From positions 1-64,000 of the forward strand of contig JAILOG010000009.1 of the NCBI GenBank assembly GCA_024690965.1: a stretch of 64,000 nucleotides of DNA, in the 5' to 3' direction. The notes beneath the pieces are model-generated. The model was not told where the DNA came from, did no database searches, and was given only the letters and a program-made list of their open reading frames with translations. The stretch is from Clostridiales bacterium. GTDB lineage: Bacteria > Bacillota > Clostridia > Oscillospirales > Acutalibacteraceae. Position numbers and translations under genes: made by a program. Below, piece after piece: positions 1 through 9,190 of this stretch. Position 1 is the stretch's first letter; the number at the start of each line of letters is the position of its first letter.

Positions 1-53
1 GACTACAACGACTATTTACTAAACGAAATACGAAAAAGAAGGGAGCCTGAGAG

Positions 54-785
54 GTGAACATTAAAATCTATCAAATCAATTTGAGCAGAGATAAAAAAAG
101 CGAAGCGTTTCTCGGCATTGACGAGCGTGAGCATATTTTGAATTTAACTGATATAAACAGCAGCATTTACGATTGTGTATTCTCCGGCGAGGTGGGATGC
201 AACGGACTTGAAGATGTATTCCAAAAGTTTAACATTGACCACCCGGAGGGTTATTCAGGGCGTTCCATTTCTGTGTCCGATATTGTTGAAATCATTGATG
301 CAGAGGACATGGAAAAAGGATTTTACTACTGTGACAATATCGGTTTCAGCAAAGTAAAATTCAATCCCGAAAAAGCGCAGCCGTTAAAAGAAAACAGGAT
401 AAAAGTGCTGATGGTCGAACCCGGCAAGAAAGCATACGAAAAGGAAATCGGGACGAGCCTTAAGGAAATGTACGCCGCGCTTGATTGCGATTGCATACAA
501 ACTTTTTATCCTTACAGCGACCTTGTTGTACTTGTAGTCGATGACGAGGGTAAAATCAACGGCAGCAGACCAAACCGTGCTGTTTACGGAGAAAACGGCG
601 AAATGATTGACATCATTTGCGGTAAGTTTTTTATATGCGACTGCTCAACAGATGAGTTTAAAAGCCTACCCAAAAATATGATGGAGAAATATAAACAACA
701 GTTTTTACTGCCCGAAAGGTTTTGCAGAATTAATGGTGAGATATTAGCAACTAAATATGATCCGGCGAAGGAGGTGTCACGATGA
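54..785 (+). CDS. YodL/DUF3846-type ICE accessory protein
   Basis: A 243-residue soluble protein. The N-terminal about 100 residues resemble YodL-like domains and the C-terminal half (from about residue 115, KVLMVEPGKKAYEKEIG, through the Asn-Arg and GKFFICD region) resembles DUF3846. Both domains are common in Clostridial ICEs and phage-like elements and have no established function. The start is GTG at 54, about seven bases after a GGGAG ribosome site. It overlaps the next gene by four bases (ATGA type), so the two are probably co-translated. Domain names are recalled from family patterns, not searched. Confidence 0.7.
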   Translation: MNIKIYQINLSRDKKSEAFLGIDEREHILNLTDINSSIYDCVFSGEVGCNGLEDVFQKFNIDHPEGYSGRSISVSDIVEIIDAEDMEKGFYYCDNIGFSKVKFNPEKAQPLKENRIKVLMVEPGKKAYEKEIGTSLKEMYAALDCDCIQTFYPYSDLVVLVVDDEGKINGSRPNRAVYGENGEMIDIICGKFFICDCSTDEFKSLPKNMMEKYKQQFLLPERFCRINGEILATKYDPAKEVSR

Positions 786-1030
786 AAGAATACAAAGTAA
801 CAATAACCGAAACGCTTAAAAAGACGGTTACGGTAGAAGCAGAAAATCAAAACGAAGCACATCAAATGGTAAGTGATGCTTGGCATAACAGCGAGTATAT
901 TCTTGACGCTGATGATTTCATAGGCGTAGAGTTTGAGGTTGAAAATATCGTGCCGAAAGTTAAATGCAATAAACTTGTATCTGAGTGTGAATCCTATGCA
1001 AAGCCCCGGCAGGACAGAGAAGCAAGATAA
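782..1030 (+). CDS. DpnD/PcfM-like small protein
   Basis: An 82-residue protein starting MKEYKVTITETL with the pattern of DpnD/PcfM-like C-terminal domains (beta strand, alternating Thr/Val, then an Asn-Glu-Ala helix). These small proteins are frequent in conjugative plasmids and ICEs and have no known reaction. A GGAGGTGTCACG ribosome site lies inside the end of the preceding gene, which it overlaps. The last residues (KPRQDREAR) look like a ragged end. Confidence 0.6.
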   Translation: MKEYKVTITETLKKTVTVEAENQNEAHQMVSDAWHNSEYILDADDFIGVEFEVENIVPKVKCNKLVSECESYAKPRQDREAR

Positions 1031-1059
1031 ATAAAACCGCAGGGATTAGCGGCATCGCT

Positions 1060-1125
1060 GTCTTAGCAAGCATCGCCAAATGATAGCATTTGGCAGCTTG
1101 TTAGGGACTGACCGCCCCTAAAACC
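1060..1125 (+). other. Candidate origin of transfer (oriT) hairpins
   Basis: Seen: just before mobC two inverted repeats stand next to each other. The first pairs CAAGC (1067-1071) plus GCCAAAT (1075-1081) with ATTTGGC (1088-1094) plus GCTTG (1096-1100). The second pairs TTAGGG (1101-1106) with CCCTAA (1116-1121). Known: oriT regions of Tn916/Tn1549-like elements lie close upstream of the relaxase operon and hold inverted repeats beside the nick site. Inferred: this is the oriT. The nick position cannot be assigned. An alternative is a regulatory or attenuator hairpin for mobC. Confidence 0.5.
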
Positions 1126-1144
1126 CTGAGAGAAAGGAGCCCAA

Positions 1145-1456
1145 ATGAATAAAAGAAAACATCAGGTCTTATTTCGCTTAAACGACGCTGAGTACGAAGA
1201 ATTAAACCGGAATGTCACAAGAAGCGGACTTTCCCGTGAGAAGTTTATCAGATCGGCTTTGAGCAATGTCACATTCAAAGAAATGCCGCCACTTGAATTT
1301 TTTGATATTCTTAAAAACCTGCGGCAGATAAACAACAACTTAAATCAAATCGCTATGAGAGCAAATTCTTATGGAATTATTGACACAAGAGTTTACCGAG
1401 AAAACTACTCCAGACTTCAAGAGCAGATTGGTGAAATCATCAGAGGTATTTACTGA
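1145..1456 (+). CDS. mobC: MobC-like relaxosome accessory protein
   Basis: A 103-residue ribbon-helix-helix type protein. RKHQVLFRLNDAEYEEL is the beta strand plus first helix of the DNA-binding fold, and NLRQINNNLNQIAMRAN is the conserved helix of MobC proteins. MobC proteins bind oriT and help the relaxase open the strand in the donor cell. The gene follows the oriT candidate, has a GAAAGGAG ribosome site, and its stop overlaps the relaxase start by one base, as expected for a relaxosome operon. Confidence 0.85.
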   Translation: MNKRKHQVLFRLNDAEYEELNRNVTRSGLSREKFIRSALSNVTFKEMPPLEFFDILKNLRQINNNLNQIAMRANSYGIIDTRVYRENYSRLQEQIGEIIRGIY

Positions 1457-2865
1457 TGGCAACCACATCGCTTTGGAGAGTTAAAGGATATATCGGTAAG
1501 CTCATTCTTTACACTTCAAATCCCGAAAAGACAACAGAGCGGCAAAGTGTTGTAACAGGCAACGACGATACTGACCCCGAACAGGCACTCGGCGATGTAA
1601 TATCTTATGCGCAAAGAGATGACGCGACGGACAAAAAAGAATATGTTTACGCTCTCAACTGCGGCGTTAAAAACGCAAAGGAAGATATGATGAAAACCAA
1701 AAGAAAATTTAAAAAGACAGACGGTGTAATCGCATACCACGGATTTCAATCGTTCGCAGAGGGCGAAGTTACTCCCGATACAGCGTTTGAGATTGGCAAA
1801 AAGCTCGCCGATGAGCTTTGGGGTGATGAGTTTCAGGTCCTCGTTACAACACACCTTGATAAAGAATCGCATATACACAACCATTTCGTAATCAATACGG
1901 TTTCAATTAAAGACGGTCACAAGTTTCATCGCACAAAACAGGATTATTACAGGATGCGTGAAGTGAGTGACCGCCTTTGCCGTGAGTACGGTTTTTCTGT
2001 TATCGAACACCCAAAAGATAAAGGCATGAGCTACGCCGAATGGCAGGCAGAGCAAGACGGCAAACAAACGATTCGTGGGGCTATCCGTGCCGCTATTGAT
2101 ACAGCTATCAGAGGCTCACAAACTAAAGCGGAATTTCTCGACGCGATGGATCAGATGGGCTTTGTCATTGACCAAAGCGGCAAGTATCCGAAAATTAAAC
2201 AGGTCGGAAACGAACGCTTTGTCCGTTTCAAATCCTTAGGCGAGGGTTACGACATTGAGGATATATTAAGGCGTATTTATGAAAACGACAGACCTATGTA
2301 CCCTCGTATTCCCGAACAGGAAAACCCACATCAGATTTTCGAGGGCGAAAAAGAGCCTGTTGCGCTTATGACATTCGTTCCGCTTTATCGCTCTTACAAT
2401 CGTGCGCTCAAGCTTGCGGAAGAACGACCGAGAACAAACCGCCGCATTTATTTTCTTGTCCGTCAAGATACAAGCTCAATGAGGCTGTATGTAGACTCAG
2501 CAAGACTTGTAACACAGCATAATCTTCATACTAAGCAAGATGTTCTCGCCTACAAACAATATGCAATGGATTTGATAGACCAATATATTAAAGAAAGAAA
2601 AGACGCAAGAAACGCCTTAAAGCGCGCACAGCGCACAGGCGATGTAACCCTTTACAATCACTCAAAGTATAACATTGGCGTATTGACAAGACGACTTTCA
2701 AAGCTTCGCCGTGAGGTTACTACCTGTGACGAGGTGATCGAGAGAAGCGAACACGTCAAGGAAAATCTAATGCGAATAGAACAAAAGAAATTCAGAGGCA
2801 AGGAGGAAATTAATTATGAACACATCGGCAGACGCGGCAGATCAAGTCGTGAGAATGAGCCTTAA
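1456..2865 (+). CDS. MobP-type relaxase/mobilization nuclease
   Basis: A 469-residue relaxase. It nicks one strand at oriT and stays covalently linked through a tyrosine to pilot the DNA into the recipient. Visible motifs are the HxDxxxHxHxH-like metal site HLDKESHIHNHFV near residues 134-146 and the upstream GFQSF/FEIGKKLADEL segment typical of the MobA/VirD2 relaxase fold. The C-terminal third is Arg/Lys/Glu-rich and likely coiled. Its last 50 bases overlap the pcfB-like gene. The length and neighbours fit the Tn1549-like MobP class. Confident in the family, less so in the subclass. Confidence 0.9.
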   Translation: MATTSLWRVKGYIGKLILYTSNPEKTTERQSVVTGNDDTDPEQALGDVISYAQRDDATDKKEYVYALNCGVKNAKEDMMKTKRKFKKTDGVIAYHGFQSFAEGEVTPDTAFEIGKKLADELWGDEFQVLVTTHLDKESHIHNHFVINTVSIKDGHKFHRTKQDYYRMREVSDRLCREYGFSVIEHPKDKGMSYAEWQAEQDGKQTIRGAIRAAIDTAIRGSQTKAEFLDAMDQMGFVIDQSGKYPKIKQVGNERFVRFKSLGEGYDIEDILRRIYENDRPMYPRIPEQENPHQIFEGEKEPVALMTFVPLYRSYNRALKLAEERPRTNRRIYFLVRQDTSSMRLYVDSARLVTQHNLHTKQDVLAYKQYAMDLIDQYIKERKDARNALKRAQRTGDVTLYNHSKYNIGVLTRRLSKLRREVTTCDEVIERSEHVKENLMRIEQKKFRGKEEINYEHIGRRGRSSRENEP

Positions 2866-3604
2866 CGGTGCCGAGGTCGCACTAAAGGTATCGGGCAAGG
2901 GAGCCGAAAAAGCGGCTATCCTTATCTATCACGCTTTGAAAAACGCAAAAACTGAATCCAAGAAAACAAGGGGAGCTATAAGACTTGCAAACCTTGCACG
3001 CTCAGGCAAAAAGCTTGATGTTACCGAGATAATGGACAGTGATTTAAAAAAATTCTGCCTTGAAGCGAAAAAGTACGGGATTCTCTACACGATTTTAAAA
3101 GATAGAAACCGCAAGGACGGTATGACGGAAATCATGTACAAGTCGGAGGACAAGGAAAAGCTTGGCTTAATATTTGACAGGCTGAATATGGCGACTTATG
3201 ATGCCGCACAGGTGCAAAATGAAATTGCATCCGACCTTGAATCAAAGGAGCCACCCGAGAAAACAGGACCGGAAGTAAGCGACCCCGACAGCTTTATCAA
3301 TGAGCTTATGAAAGAGCCTGAAAAGAATCCCACAAAGGAAGAAGGACAGAATACAAACCCTCCGGAGGCTCGGACAGTGAAGCGAGATCGGTCCGAGCCA
3401 GACTCAGGGAAATCGGCACAGCACGAAGGGGTATCTACTGATAAAGAACCCACAATCGGCAGGCGCAAATCTGTCCGCGAAGAGCTTGCAGAGATAAAAG
3501 CCGAAATGGAAAAAGAAGAACAACAGAGAAAATCTCGCAGAAAACAACCAAAGGTGAACGAGCATAAAGCCCCGCCTAAAAAGAAAAGAGAAAAGGAGCG
3601 ATAA
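2816..3604 (+). CDS. PcfB family (DUF3801) conjugation protein
   Basis: A 262-residue protein. Residues 1-140 (VRMSLNGAEVALKVSGKGAE, then FDRLNMATYD) match the PcfB/DUF3801 pattern of conjugative systems. The C-terminal 110 residues are acidic then basic, low-complexity and probably disordered. PcfB is a relaxosome or coupling-protein partner in some enterococcal plasmids; its role here is inferred from that. The start is ATG at 2816 after AAGGAGG, inside the end of the relaxase gene, which suggests translational coupling. Confidence 0.8.
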   Translation: MNTSADAADQVVRMSLNGAEVALKVSGKGAEKAAILIYHALKNAKTESKKTRGAIRLANLARSGKKLDVTEIMDSDLKKFCLEAKKYGILYTILKDRNRKDGMTEIMYKSEDKEKLGLIFDRLNMATYDAAQVQNEIASDLESKEPPEKTGPEVSDPDSFINELMKEPEKNPTKEEGQNTNPPEARTVKRDRSEPDSGKSAQHEGVSTDKEPTIGRRKSVREELAEIKAEMEKEEQQRKSRRKQPKVNEHKAPPKKKREKER

Positions 3605-3608
3605 TATT

Positions 3609-4523
3609 ATGAATAATTATGATGATTTATTCAACAACAGCGAAAAGAAAACCAACGAAAGCAAAACAAACGAAAACAATAAGAGCCGTCCGTTTGATAA
3701 AAACGAATGGATTGAAAAGAAAAAGCTTGAACGGGAAGAAGCCTATCATTTGCTTGATACCGCGACAGAAGAAATTACACAGGACGCAGAAAAGTTCAGA
3801 GATTTTTTGAATACACAGGCGCAGTTTGACAGGTATTCCGTAAGTAACGCCTTGCTCATAGCCTATCAGCATCCGAACGCCACAAGGGTTGCGGACTTTT
3901 CTACTTGGAAAGAAAATGATGTATCTATTAACAAGGGAGAAAAAGCAATTACAATGCTTGAACCCGGCAACGAGTTCACCCGCGAGGACGGCACGACCGG
4001 CTTTTCCGTAAATGTCAAGAAAGTGTTTGACATTTCACAGACTTCTATATCGGCGGCTGATACGCGCCGCAAAATACCCGATGAAAGAACGGCTATCAAG
4101 GCGCTTATTGCGTCATCGCCGTGTAAGATTGTTTTGGTAGATGAACTCAAGACTGCAAACGCAAGATATTCGCCTGAAAAAGATACCATCTTCATTGTCA
4201 GACAACTGGAAGCAAATGAAATATTCCGTTCACTTGCTTTTGAATTTGGTATTGCTAAATGCTATCAAAACGGTATTGAGCGCAAGGACGCGATGTTCCC
4301 TGCCTACTGCTCGGCATATATTCTCTGCGAGCGCAATGGATTTGAAACAGGCGACTTTAATTTTGAGAAAGTACCTGAACAGTTCAAAGATAAGGAGTCA
4401 AAAGATATTCGTAAGGAGCTTGGAGCAGTTCGTGATATGGCAAATGAAATCTCGCAGGATATTAGCCGTGAAATTGAGGCAATAGAGAAAGGCAACCGCT
4501 CAAAGGACAACGGCGCAAGATAG
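3609..4523 (+). CDS. ArdC-like/LtrC-type ssDNA-binding protein
   Basis: A 304-residue protein whose residues 35-140 carry the ArdC N-terminal pattern: NTQAQFDRYSVSNALLIAYQ, then a W-K-E-N-D segment and KGEKAIT. ArdC-type domains bind single-stranded DNA and can protect incoming DNA from restriction enzymes. A metallopeptidase HExxH motif, found in full ArdC proteins, was not seen, so only the binding role is supported. It sits five bases after the pcfB-like gene inside the transfer operon. Confidence 0.75.
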   Translation: MNNYDDLFNNSEKKTNESKTNENNKSRPFDKNEWIEKKKLEREEAYHLLDTATEEITQDAEKFRDFLNTQAQFDRYSVSNALLIAYQHPNATRVADFSTWKENDVSINKGEKAITMLEPGNEFTREDGTTGFSVNVKKVFDISQTSISAADTRRKIPDERTAIKALIASSPCKIVLVDELKTANARYSPEKDTIFIVRQLEANEIFRSLAFEFGIAKCYQNGIERKDAMFPAYCSAYILCERNGFETGDFNFEKVPEQFKDKESKDIRKELGAVRDMANEISQDISREIEAIEKGNRSKDNGAR

Positions 4524-4534
4524 GAGGTCAGACT

Positions 4535-4726
4535 ATGGCAGAAACAAAACGCATTATTGAGGTAAACGATTTTGAACACCGCTTGATGGTCAACTGTATG
4601 CGCACAGCCCGAAACGAGTTTATCGACGAGGGCGCGCCTACGGAAGATGTAAGCAATCTCATGGTAAAAATCATGAAAGCCCCGACAAAAAAAGAAAAGC
4701 GGAAAGCCGACCGTGAGGCAAGATAA
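4535..4726 (+). CDS. Small conserved-context ICE protein, function unknown
   Basis: A 63-residue, mainly helical charged protein (KRIIEVNDFEHRLMVNCM at the start). No family is recognised with confidence. It has a good AGGAGG ribosome site 11 bases upstream and lies between the ArdC-like gene and the coupling-protein gene, whose GTG start overlaps its end by 14 bases. That tight packing argues that it is a real gene. Confidence 0.65.
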   Translation: MAETKRIIEVNDFEHRLMVNCMRTARNEFIDEGAPTEDVSNLMVKIMKAPTKKEKRKADREAR

Positions 4727-6659
4727 GTTATCCCGTTCGAGTGTACTGTTGTATGCTTTGGGGATTATCCCCGTCGTTTGGCTTGCGCTTCTTACAGCTC
4801 CGTCATTCGGCGGGGGCGTCCCGAATATAATTAATAATCTTGCCGTGATATTCAATAACCCGTTTCAAATAGTATGGTGTGAGGACAGCGTAAAAACTGT
4901 CCTCATATTCATTTTAGCTTATGTTATGGGAATCGGCATATATATTTCCACGGCACGAAATTACAGACGGCGTGAGGAACACGGCTCTGCGAAATGGGGC
5001 GACGCAAGAGCCGTTAATAAAAAATACAGCAGTAAAGATGAGCGTAAAAACAAGATACTCACACAGCAAACCTCAATCGGATTAAACGGCAGAAGGCACA
5101 GAAGAAATCTGAATGTTCTCGTCTGCGGCGGCTCAGGTGCCGGTAAAACGAGGTTCTACGCAAAACCAAATATTATGCAAGCGAACACCTCTTTCGTTGT
5201 ACTCGATCCAAAGGGCGAAATCCTCCGAGATACAGGAAACTTGCTCAAAGAAAAGGGATATGACATTAAAGTGCTTGACCTAATCAATATGGATAAAAGC
5301 CACTGCTATAATCCCTTTGTCTATCTGCATGATGATAATGACATTCAAAAGCTCGTGACAAATATTTTCAAGAACACAACGCCTAAAGGAAGTCAAACGC
5401 AGGACCCGTTTTGGGATCAGGCGGCTATGATGCTTTTGCTTGCTCTTGTCTTTTATTTGCATTATGAAGCGCCGCCCGAAGAACGCAACTTCCCTATGGT
5501 TATGGAAATGATACGAGCCGGCGAAGTTAAGGAGGAAAACGAGAATTTCCAGTCGCAGCTCGACAATTTGTTTAACAGATTGGAACAGCGCGCACCTGAC
5601 CATGTTGCGCTGAAATATTACCGCAATTACCGTTCGGGTTCGGGCAAAACTTTAAAATCCATTCAAATAACGCTTGTGTCAAGGCTTGAAAAGTTTAATC
5701 TCGACAGCCTCGCGGCAATAACGCAAACAGACGATATGAAATTAAGCGAGCTTGGTGAAAAGAAAACTGCGGTATTTGCCGTTATACCCGATAATGACAG
5801 CTCTTTTAACTTCATTGTAGGTATGCTGTACACTCAGCTCTTTCAACAGCTCTATTACAAAGCGGATATTGTGCATGGCGGCAGACTGCCTGTCCATGTG
5901 CATTTTGTAATGGACGAATTTGCGAATGTCGCATTGCCGGATGAGTTCGATAAGCTTCTTTCGACAATGCGAAGCCGTGAAATTTCCGTATCTATTATTA
6001 TACAAAACCTTGCGCAGCTTAAAGCTCTTTTTGAGAAGCAATGGGAAAGCATTATCGGCAACTGCGACGAATTTCTCTATCTTGGTGGGAACGAGCAGTC
6101 AACTCACGAATATGTGTCTAAACTGCTTGGAAAAGAAACGATCGACATGAACACCTATGGGCAGTCACGGGGTAGGAACGGCAGCTATTCAACTAACTGG
6201 CAGATAACGGGGCGAGAGCTGATGACTCCCGATGAAGTGCGTATGCTTGATAATAAGTATGCGCTTCTTTTTATCAGAGGCGAACGCCCGGTAATGGACC
6301 TTAAATATGACATTCTCAAACACCCGAATGTTGCGCTTACAACGGACGGAAGCGGTGAAGCTTATAGGCACGGGAAGCAGAGATACAATTACGCGTCTAT
6401 TCAGTTTGATCGTGATTTGCTTGAAACAGGCGAGAAAGAAACAAAATATCCGGACGACAACAGCGATTATGTTATCTTAACAGAAGAAGATATTGACAGA
6501 ATACTGAACCCAAAACAAGATGATGAAACAAACGAAACAAATGACGAAACCAAAACAAAAGAAATGGAGGGATTTTTTTATGATGACAGTGACAACTTCA
6601 ACGCATCGAAAAAAAGCACAAAAATTATGCACAGACCACCGTGTATCAAGAAAAATTAA
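4713..6659 (+). CDS. VirD4/TraG-type coupling protein ATPase
   Basis: A 648-residue type IV coupling protein that recruits the relaxase-DNA complex to the transfer channel at the membrane. There are two N-terminal membrane segments (about 10-30 and 62-82). Walker A is CGGSGAGKTRF near residue 144, followed by the FVVLDPKGE segment. Walker B is VHFVMDEFAN near residue 398. The start is GTG at 4713 with only a weak ribosome site, so coupling to the upstream small gene is likely. The C-terminus is rich in Asp, Glu and Thr and overlaps the start of the next gene. Confidence 0.92.
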   Translation: MRQDKLSRSSVLLYALGIIPVVWLALLTAPSFGGGVPNIINNLAVIFNNPFQIVWCEDSVKTVLIFILAYVMGIGIYISTARNYRRREEHGSAKWGDARAVNKKYSSKDERKNKILTQQTSIGLNGRRHRRNLNVLVCGGSGAGKTRFYAKPNIMQANTSFVVLDPKGEILRDTGNLLKEKGYDIKVLDLINMDKSHCYNPFVYLHDDNDIQKLVTNIFKNTTPKGSQTQDPFWDQAAMMLLLALVFYLHYEAPPEERNFPMVMEMIRAGEVKEENENFQSQLDNLFNRLEQRAPDHVALKYYRNYRSGSGKTLKSIQITLVSRLEKFNLDSLAAITQTDDMKLSELGEKKTAVFAVIPDNDSSFNFIVGMLYTQLFQQLYYKADIVHGGRLPVHVHFVMDEFANVALPDEFDKLLSTMRSREISVSIIIQNLAQLKALFEKQWESIIGNCDEFLYLGGNEQSTHEYVSKLLGKETIDMNTYGQSRGRNGSYSTNWQITGRELMTPDEVRMLDNKYALLFIRGERPVMDLKYDILKHPNVALTTDGSGEAYRHGKQRYNYASIQFDRDLLETGEKETKYPDDNSDYVILTEEDIDRILNPKQDDETNETNDETKTKEMEGFFYDDSDNFNASKKSTKIMHRPPCIKKN

Positions 6660-6954
6660 GAAAGGATTTACCTTCTACTGCGCGATTGTTATGGCTGTAA
6701 CTCTTATACTTGCAATGCCGGTAACAGCGTTTGCGGCAGACGATCCTTTGACGGTGGTAAACAATCTGTCCGACTTTATATTCGGACTGATTCGAGCAAT
6801 AGGTCTTATCCTGCTTGGCTTCGGTATCGTGCAGGTAGGCTTATCACTAAAATCGCACGATCCATCTCAAAGGGCAAACGGATTTTTGACAGTTGCCGGC
6901 GGTATTGTTATCACTTTCGCAAAGGAAATACTGTCACTCATTACGGGTGGCTGA
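6580..6954 (+). CDS. Maff2/TrbC (VirB2)-like membrane protein
   Basis: A 124-residue protein starting at ATG 6580, chosen because it follows a GGAGG site (6568-6572) by eight bases. A longer reading from 6520 would lie inside the coupling-protein gene. A basic N-terminus is followed by a membrane segment ending in PVTAFAA, which looks like a signal-peptidase site. Two further hydrophobic segments flank a loop with SLKSHDPSQRANG. This fits the Maff2 and TrbC/VirB2-like pilin or channel proteins of Clostridial ICEs. Its position after VirD4 and before TrbL is standard. Confidence 0.75.
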   Translation: MMTVTTSTHRKKAQKLCTDHRVSRKIKKGFTFYCAIVMAVTLILAMPVTAFAADDPLTVVNNLSDFIFGLIRAIGLILLGFGIVQVGLSLKSHDPSQRANGFLTVAGGIVITFAKEILSLITGG

Positions 6955-6965
6955 CAAATCAATCG

Positions 6966-6986
6966 GGCGGAGTCGAATACTCCGCC
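6966..6986 (+). other. Intercistronic hairpin without U-tract
   Basis: GGCGGAGT pairs perfectly with ACTCCGCC around a five-base loop in the gap between the VirB2-like and TrbL-like genes. There is no following run of T, so it is more likely an mRNA processing or stability element than a full terminator. Confidence 0.55.
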
Positions 6987-7013
6987 TAATTATGACGAAG
7001 GGAGGATAACGAT

Positions 7014-7850
7014 ATGTCTGATAACTGGGTAGTTCAGAATCTACAGAACGCCCTTGAAACTTGGAACAGTAAGTTTGCCGAGATTTGGACCCTTCTCACG
7101 CAATCACCCGAAAACTTTAAAGGCGGCGCGATATGGAATGTCATATTGAATATTCACGGCACATTGCAGGCAATAGGTTACGCACTGCTTGTGCTGTTTT
7201 TTGTAGTAGGCGTTGTAAAAACCTGCGGTAGCTTTGCCGAGGTCAAAAAGCCCGAACACGCGCTGAAACTCTTTATACGCTTCGCCATTGCAAAAGGTGT
7301 AATCACCTACGGCTTGGAATTGCTCTTAAAGCTTATGGCGATCATGCAGGGCGTTATCTCACAGATAATGTCCTCATCGGGCATTACAAGCGGTAAATCA
7401 ACAACTTTGCCGCAAAGCATCATAGACGCAATAGAAAACTGCGGCTTTTGGGAGAGCATACCGCTATGGGCAGTCACGCTTATCGGCGGTCTGTTTATTA
7501 CGGTGCTGTCGTTCATTATGATTATGAGCGTATATGGCCGCTTTTTCAAAATATATATGTACGCAGCAATCGCGACGATACCTCTTTCAACCTTTGCGGG
7601 AGAGCCAACGCAGAATGTTGGTAAAACATTCTTAAAGAGCTTTTGCGCCGTGCTTCTTGAAGGCGCGATCATTGTACTTGCCTGTATCATATTCTCTGTA
7701 TTTGCATCAAGCCCGCCTGTTGTAGACGGTTCAGCCGCGGCAGTGACACAAGTTTGGGCATATATCGGAGAATTGATCTTCAATATGCTTGTGCTTGTTG
7801 GAAGCGTTAAAATGGCAGACCGCATTGTGCGTGAGATGATGGGACTGTAA
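7014..7850 (+). CDS. TrbL/VirB6-like conjugal transfer membrane protein
   Basis: A 278-residue multi-spanning membrane protein with about six hydrophobic segments (about 50-75, 95-115, 148-180, 180-200, 215-235, 245-265). The N-terminus (NWVVQNLQNALETW) is amphipathic. The topology and the position between the VirB2-like and VirB3-like genes fit TrbL/VirB6-type inner channel proteins of Gram-positive ICEs. There is a strong GGGAGG ribosome site. In related elements the PrgI gene follows directly; here a 2-kb cargo unit intervenes. Confidence 0.8.
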   Translation: MSDNWVVQNLQNALETWNSKFAEIWTLLTQSPENFKGGAIWNVILNIHGTLQAIGYALLVLFFVVGVVKTCGSFAEVKKPEHALKLFIRFAIAKGVITYGLELLLKLMAIMQGVISQIMSSSGITSGKSTTLPQSIIDAIENCGFWESIPLWAVTLIGGLFITVLSFIMIMSVYGRFFKIYMYAAIATIPLSTFAGEPTQNVGKTFLKSFCAVLLEGAIIVLACIIFSVFASSPPVVDGSAAAVTQVWAYIGELIFNMLVLVGSVKMADRIVREMMGL

Positions 7851-7914
7851 AACTCTGAATTTTTATTTATAAATCGAATATAATCAAAATAATTTACAAA
7901 ATGGCGTTTATAAC

Positions 7915-7943
7915 TTGACTAATTGGTTATAGTATGTTATTAT
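7915..7943 (+). promoter_or_regulatory. Promoter of the ATPase/RloB cargo unit
   Basis: TTGACT (7915-7920), a 17-base spacer and TATTAT (7938-7943) form a near-consensus vegetative promoter. It stands 30 bases before the ATPase start in an AT-rich gap, so the cargo pair can be expressed independently of the transfer operon. Confidence 0.75.
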
Positions 7944-7972
7944 ATCAACAAAAAAGTGTGGTGGAGCAAAAA

Positions 7973-9190
7973 ATGATTTGTCAGTTTTCTTTTAAAAACT
8001 TCTTGTCATACAAGAGAGAAACAACATTTGATTTTCAAGCCGCGGCTATTCCCGAACTGGAGGATAGCCTCATAAAGAGAGATAAAGCGTCTGATCTTCT
8101 TCCGGTAGGTGTCATATACGGACCTAACGGCGGCGGCAAATCAAATCTGCTTAAAGCTTTTGCGTGTCTTGTTACAATGGTTGTAAAACCTGTAGCAGAT
8201 TTGGGAAAGACAAGGGAATCGGCGGTCATTCAGCTTGATGTTCCCTGTATTCCTTTCTTATTGGATAAGGAATCTAAGTATGATAACTCGGAATTTCAGG
8301 TCTTTTTCCGTGCAGGAAAAAATGAATATCAATATAATCTTGCTGTTCACAGCGGAGAAATTGTTTCCGAATCACTTTTATGGCGTACAGTCGGCGGCAG
8401 AAAAACCGGTGTTGTATTTAACAGAGAAACAAATTTTATCAACCTCGGTGCAAGCATAAATAAAAACAGCGTTAATACGCAGATAAATCCTAAAATGACA
8501 TATTTGTCTTTTCTTGCCATAAACTATGATTTCCCGGTTGTTGCCGAGGTTATCTCATGGTTTGAGTCGTGCATAATTCAAAGCTATGCTAATCCTATTG
8601 TCGATAAGAGAGTTTTTTTAGTTGACGATTTTACAAAGCGTGCGGTAATACGAGCATTAAATGATCTTGATATTGACATTTCGGATTACACGTTCAATGA
8701 GCAGGAAAAAAAGCTGTTCACTGTAAGAAATGTTGCTGACAGGAAATATGAATTGCCTTTTGAATATGAATCAGACGGAACAAGAAAACTGCTTTCAACT
8801 CTGCCGATTATTCTGCTTGCGCTTCAAGAGGGCAGATTGGTAGTTATTGATGAACTCGACGCAAAGCTCCACCCGAAATTGCTCCGCTATATTATAAAGC
8901 TGTTCCACAATCCGCAAATAAACAAAAACGGCGCACAGCTTTTATTCAGCTCTCACGATTTAACGACTATGAAAAATGATGTCTTTCGCAGAGATGAAAT
9001 TTGGTTTGCATGTGAAAATGAATGCCATGAGAGCAGTATCTATTCGTTGTACGATATTCGGGATGAAAACGGTAAGCATGTCAACAACACCGCTGCTTAC
9101 GACAAGCAATATCTTGAAGGTCGCTATGGCGCCGATCCCTATTTGCAGAATATTTTAGGAGGCGAATGGAATGAGCTTGAAGCCGACTAA
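7973..9190 (+). CDS. AAA_15/RloA-like ATPase (OLD/ABC type)
   Basis: A 405-residue ABC/OLD-type ATPase. The start is ATG 7973, not 7934: GGTGGAG lies six bases upstream and the protein then opens with MICQFSFKNFLSYK, the usual first strand of this family. Walker A is YGPNGGGKSNLLK near residue 46. A signature-like SDGTRKLLSTLP, Walker B RLVVIDELDAKLHPKLL and the H-loop SSHD follow in order. It overlaps the RloB gene by 20 bases. ATPase plus RloB/TOPRIM pairs occur in defence loci (RloAB, and the architecturally similar PARIS AriA/AriB). The role as an anti-phage or anti-plasmid sensor is inferred. Confidence 0.85.
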   Translation: MICQFSFKNFLSYKRETTFDFQAAAIPELEDSLIKRDKASDLLPVGVIYGPNGGGKSNLLKAFACLVTMVVKPVADLGKTRESAVIQLDVPCIPFLLDKESKYDNSEFQVFFRAGKNEYQYNLAVHSGEIVSESLLWRTVGGRKTGVVFNRETNFINLGASINKNSVNTQINPKMTYLSFLAINYDFPVVAEVISWFESCIIQSYANPIVDKRVFLVDDFTKRAVIRALNDLDIDISDYTFNEQEKKLFTVRNVADRKYELPFEYESDGTRKLLSTLPIILLALQEGRLVVIDELDAKLHPKLLRYIIKLFHNPQINKNGAQLLFSSHDLTTMKNDVFRRDEIWFACENECHESSIYSLYDIRDENGKHVNNTAAYDKQYLEGRYGADPYLQNILGGEWNELEAD

